From Desulfurobacterium pacificum (GTDB lineage Bacteria; Aquificota; Aquificia; Desulfurobacteriales; Desulfurobacteriaceae): a DNA stretch of 64,000 nt. The notes below the pieces were generated by a model. The model was given only the letters and a program-made list of their open reading frames with translations, was not told the origin of the DNA and did no database searches. A program made the position numbers and the translations under genes. Location: positions 248,001 to 312,000 of the forward strand of contig NZ_FXUB01000001.1 of assembly GCF_900182835.1 (NCBI RefSeq), in the 5' to 3' direction. This document shows positions 61,935 to 64,000 of the stretch, one piece after another; within the stretch, counting starts at the first letter, position 1; every line of letters starts with the position of its first letter.

Positions 61935-62707
61935 GCCGGGCAGATACCTCTTTTACTATTTCTTATAAAGGAGACAAACTCTTTTACTTCTGGAATATCA
62001 CCAAATTCTTCTTCCACTCTCTTAAGAGATATTTGTAAAGGTTCATCTGTTTTAAATACCATTTCAAAAACAGTAGTAAGATTCTTAATTGTATCTCTCT
62101 GAAATCCTCTTCGTTTTAAACCAATAATGTTAATTCCCTCTAATTTCGCTCTATTCCCTTGAGCAACAGTAAACGGAGGAACATCTCTATGAACGGCGGA
62201 AGCCCCACCAACCATCGCGTGCTTACCTATTCTTACAAACTGATGAATTCCCGTAAGACCACCTATAATGGCATAATCATCTATTTCTACATGTCCAGCT
62301 ATCTGAACCGTATTAGCAACTATAACGTTGTTTCCTATAATAACATCGTGGGCAACGTGAGAATACGCCATAAGTAGAACGTTATCCCCAACTTTAGTTA
62401 TTAACCCTCCACCTTCCGTTCCTCTATGTATAGTCACGTACTCCCTTACCGTAGTATTGTTCCCGATGATTACCTTTGATTCTTCTCCTTTATACTTTAA
62501 ATCTTGAGGGGCAACCCCTATTGTAGCGCCATAAATAATGCAATTCTCCCCAATAGTTGTATCTCCTTCTATTACAGCCCCCTTTTTTATAACCGTCCCT
62601 TTACCAACCTTTACTTTAGAACCAATGTAAGCAAAAGGCTCAATTACTACACCTTCATCAAGTTCTGCACCTTTTTCAACGACCGCAAGTGGACTTACCT
62701 TAACCAT
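61931..62707 (-). CDS. lpxA: UDP-N-acetylglucosamine acyltransferase LpxA
   Basis: A 258-residue left-handed beta-helix acyltransferase starting lipid A synthesis. Hexapeptide repeats (for example [20 protein letters not shown]) are followed by the LpxA signatures [26 protein letters not shown] (with the catalytic His) and [12 protein letters not shown], and a C-terminal helical region. The frame reaches a TTG at 62719, but the ATG at 62707 fits the family start ([16 protein letters not shown]). It overlaps fabZ by 8 bp and the MBL hydrolase by 4 bp. Confidence 0.96.
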   Translation of the reverse strand: MVKVSPLAVVEKGAELDEGVVIEPFAYIGSKVKVGKGTVIKKGAVIEGDTTIGENCIIYGATIGVAPQDLKYKGEESKVIIGNNTTVREYVTIHRGTEGGGLITKVGDNVLLMAYSHVAHDVIIGNNVIVANTVQIAGHVEIDDYAIIGGLTGIHQFVRIGKHAMVGGASAVHRDVPPFTVAQGNRAKLEGINIIGLKRRGFQRDTIKNLTTVFEMVFKTDEPLQISLKRVEEEFGDIPEVKEFVSFIRNSKRGICPA

Positions 62708-63143
62708 CTCTCCTCGCAATCATAGCCATTATTTCAGCATCACACACCAAATCTTCACCAACATAAGCTTTACCAACCATCTTTGACATTCTTCTTTTTA
62801 TTACACTTGGTTCAAGGACAAATTTTACAGTATCACCAGGTTTAACAGGTTTCCTGAAACGGGCTTTATCTATACCCATGAAATAAACTACGTACTCTTC
62901 GGGAGATATATCAAAGGATTTAAACATTAAAACGCACCCAACCTGTGCCATAGCCTCTACCAAAAGAGCACCTGGAAAGATAGGATGACCTGGGAAATGC
63001 CCCTGAAAGAAGGGTTCATTCATAGTAACGTTCTTAATACCCACTATCCTCTCTTTTGGAATAAGCTCAACGATTTTATCAACCAAAAGAAAAGGATATC
63101 TATGAGGTATAACTTTCATAATTTCAACTATGTCCATTATCAT
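62700..63143 (-). CDS. fabZ: 3-hydroxyacyl-ACP dehydratase FabZ
   Basis: A 147-residue hot-dog-fold dehydratase of fatty acid synthesis. The opening [20 protein letters not shown] and catalytic segment [20 protein letters not shown] (His and Glu) are intact. FabZ genes commonly sit beside lpxA, as both compete for hydroxyacyl-ACP. It has an ATG start with GGAGG at 5-nt spacing, overlapping the ispF stop by 4 bp (ATGA). Confidence 0.96.
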   Translation of the reverse strand: MIMDIVEIMKVIPHRYPFLLVDKIVELIPKERIVGIKNVTMNEPFFQGHFPGHPIFPGALLVEAMAQVGCVLMFKSFDISPEEYVVYFMGIDKARFRKPVKPGDTVKFVLEPSVIKRRMSKMVGKAYVGEDLVCDAEIMAMIARRDG

Positions 63144-63631
63144 TCAAACCTCCCAGATGTCTTCTCTAAAAGAACTACTGCCTGAGCTGAAATGCCCTCT
63201 CTTCTCCCTTCAAATCCCATACCTTCAGTAGTAGTTGCTTTAACGGAAATCCTTTCCTTTCCTATTTTCATAACTGAAGCTAATTTCCTTTTCATTTCTT
63301 CTTTGTATGGTTTAAACTTCGGTTCCTGAGCAACAATAACTGTATCTACATTTACAATTTTATATCCCATCCTTTCAGCAAGAGAGACAACTTTCTCAAG
63401 AAGAATTAAACTTGAAACGCTCCTATACTTTTCATCAGTATCTGGAAATAATTCTCCTATATCTCCTAAAGATAAAGCACCTAAAATAGCATCACATATA
63501 GCATGAGTTAAAACATCAGCATCAGAGTGACCTTTTAGCCCCAAATGATAAGGAATTTCAACACCACCTATTATTAACTTTCTACCCTCTTCAAATCTAT
63601 GAGCATCATAGCCTATACCAACTCTATACAT
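63140..63631 (-). CDS. ispF: 2-C-methyl-D-erythritol 2,4-cyclodiphosphate synthase IspF
   Basis: A 163-residue trimeric zinc enzyme of the MEP isoprenoid pathway. The motifs [32 protein letters not shown] and [13 protein letters not shown] are intact, and length is normal. The frame includes an upstream TTG at 63634, but the ATG at 63631 ([11 protein letters not shown]), sharing a base with the preceding stop (TGATG), is preferred. IspD is not present in the window, although the cut-off upstream gene is unidentified. Confidence 0.95.
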   Translation of the reverse strand: MYRVGIGYDAHRFEEGRKLIIGGVEIPYHLGLKGHSDADVLTHAICDAILGALSLGDIGELFPDTDEKYRSVSSLILLEKVVSLAERMGYKIVNVDTVIVAQEPKFKPYKEEMKRKLASVMKIGKERISVKATTTEGMGFEGRREGISAQAVVLLEKTSGRFE

Positions 63632-64000
63632 CAAGCAAGCCTACTTTCAATAAGTTTCTTGACTTCCTCCCTGATTATCTTTTCTGCAAGTTCTGGAACA
63701 ACTTCCCATGCAACTTCTCTTACAATCTTTTCTATCTGAGCATTATCAAGAGAAACTTCAGAAGGAAGCGCTTCCTTTACCTTTCCAGTCGCCGCAGGAA
63801 CAACTGCTTCCACAGGTTTAGGAGCTTCTTTCTCCTCTGAAACAACAGGAACAATCTCTTTTTCTTCAACGGGTTTTACTTCTTCTACAGAAATTTCAGG
63901 CTCTGCCTCCAAAGTAATTTCTTCTGTTACAGGAGTAACCTCTATCTCATCAAGGTCAACTACAGGTAAAGGCTCTCCACCTGCACCGATAACTTCCATC
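63631..64000 (-). CDS. Unidentified acidic protein, C-terminal part (cut by window edge)
   Basis: At least 122 residues are visible, and the frame may continue beyond the window, although an ATG occurs at 63999. A long Glu/Val/Pro-rich low-complexity region is followed by a helical C-terminus (NAQIEKIVREVAWEVVPELA, EKIIREEVKKLIESRLA). This tail resembles the C-termini of certain response-regulator-like or motility-associated proteins in other phyla, but I do not recognise the family. It overlaps ispF, so it is part of that operon. Confidence 0.6.
   Translation of the reverse strand, partial: MEVIGAGGEPLPVVDLDEIEVTPVTEEITLEAEPEISVEEVKPVEEKEIVPVVSEEKEAPKPVEAVVPAATGKVKEALPSEVSLDNAQIEKIVREVAWEVVPELAEKIIREEVKKLIESRLA

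Noticed and set aside
1-64000. tRNA or rRNA genes
   Set aside because: The intergenic spaces are short, and none showed a tRNA-like TTCRANNC arm with pairing acceptor ends or rRNA-like conserved blocks.

Overview
The window most resembles a hydrogen- or sulfur-metabolising thermophilic Gram-negative autotroph, probably Desulfurobacteriaceae (Aquificota). The assignment is inferred from gene content: two-subunit ATP citrate lyase beside a monomeric isocitrate dehydrogenase and an aconitase (reductive TCA cycle), lipid A genes (lpxA, lpxC), superoxide reductase, a short SufB/SufC pair and a split archaeal-type glutamate synthase. The DNA is A+T-rich by eye. TTG and GTG starts are common, and genes are packed with 1-20 bp overlaps. 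No rRNA, tRNA or insertion sequence was recognised.

Layout. 1-5559 (minus): a TetR-controlled efflux operon (tetR, EmrA-like adaptor, EmrB-like MFS pump, TolC-like channel, then a lipoprotein adaptor cut by the window edge). 5671-15523 (plus): moaA, two small membrane-associated proteins, murE-murF-ddl-ftsQ-ftsA-ftsZ, and a B12-binding-type radical SAM gene that has no ordinary start codon. 15520-19524 (minus): folP-cdaA-cdaR-glmM, joining folate, cyclic di-AMP and amino-sugar metabolism. 19581-27201 (minus): acn-idh-aclB-aclA, with intrinsic-terminator-like hairpins after acn, idh and aclA. 27230-28387 (plus): an RtcB-family ligase. 28410-30536 (minus): sufC-sufB-superoxide reductase with a Fur-like box upstream. 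30585-34823 (plus): TrkA/UspA fusion, Kef-type antiporter and a COG1031-type radical SAM protein.

34824-47551 is a complete type III-A CRISPR-Cas island: leader and array 1, then csm1(cas10)-csm2-csm3-csm4-csm5-cas6, then a signalling module (Can2/Card1-like CARF nuclease, a two-helix membrane CARF protein, a Csx3 ring nuclease), cas1, two different cas2 genes, and leader and array 2. Csm6 is absent. The inferred logic is that Cas10 makes cyclic oligoadenylate on target RNA, the soluble nuclease and the membrane protein respond to it, and Csx3 destroys it. Several array 2 spacers read as antisense to translation starts or gene ends, which fits RNA targeting.

47552-56933 (plus): a CLC chloride channel, split glutamate synthase (gltB2, ferredoxin, FAD oxidoreductase, gltB1, gltB3), trpB and a GGDEF-EAL protein, closed by a terminator. 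56982-64000 (minus): hspR-clpC, lpxC, and an operon of an unidentified gene cut by the edge, ispF, fabZ, lpxA and an MBL-fold hydrolase.

The parts most worth following up are the membrane CARF effector with its partners, the Asp in place of the catalytic Glu of Cas1, the paired cas2 genes, the palindromic tail shared by both arrays, the radical SAM gene without a start codon, and the superoxide reductase with Arg in place of the usual Glu.
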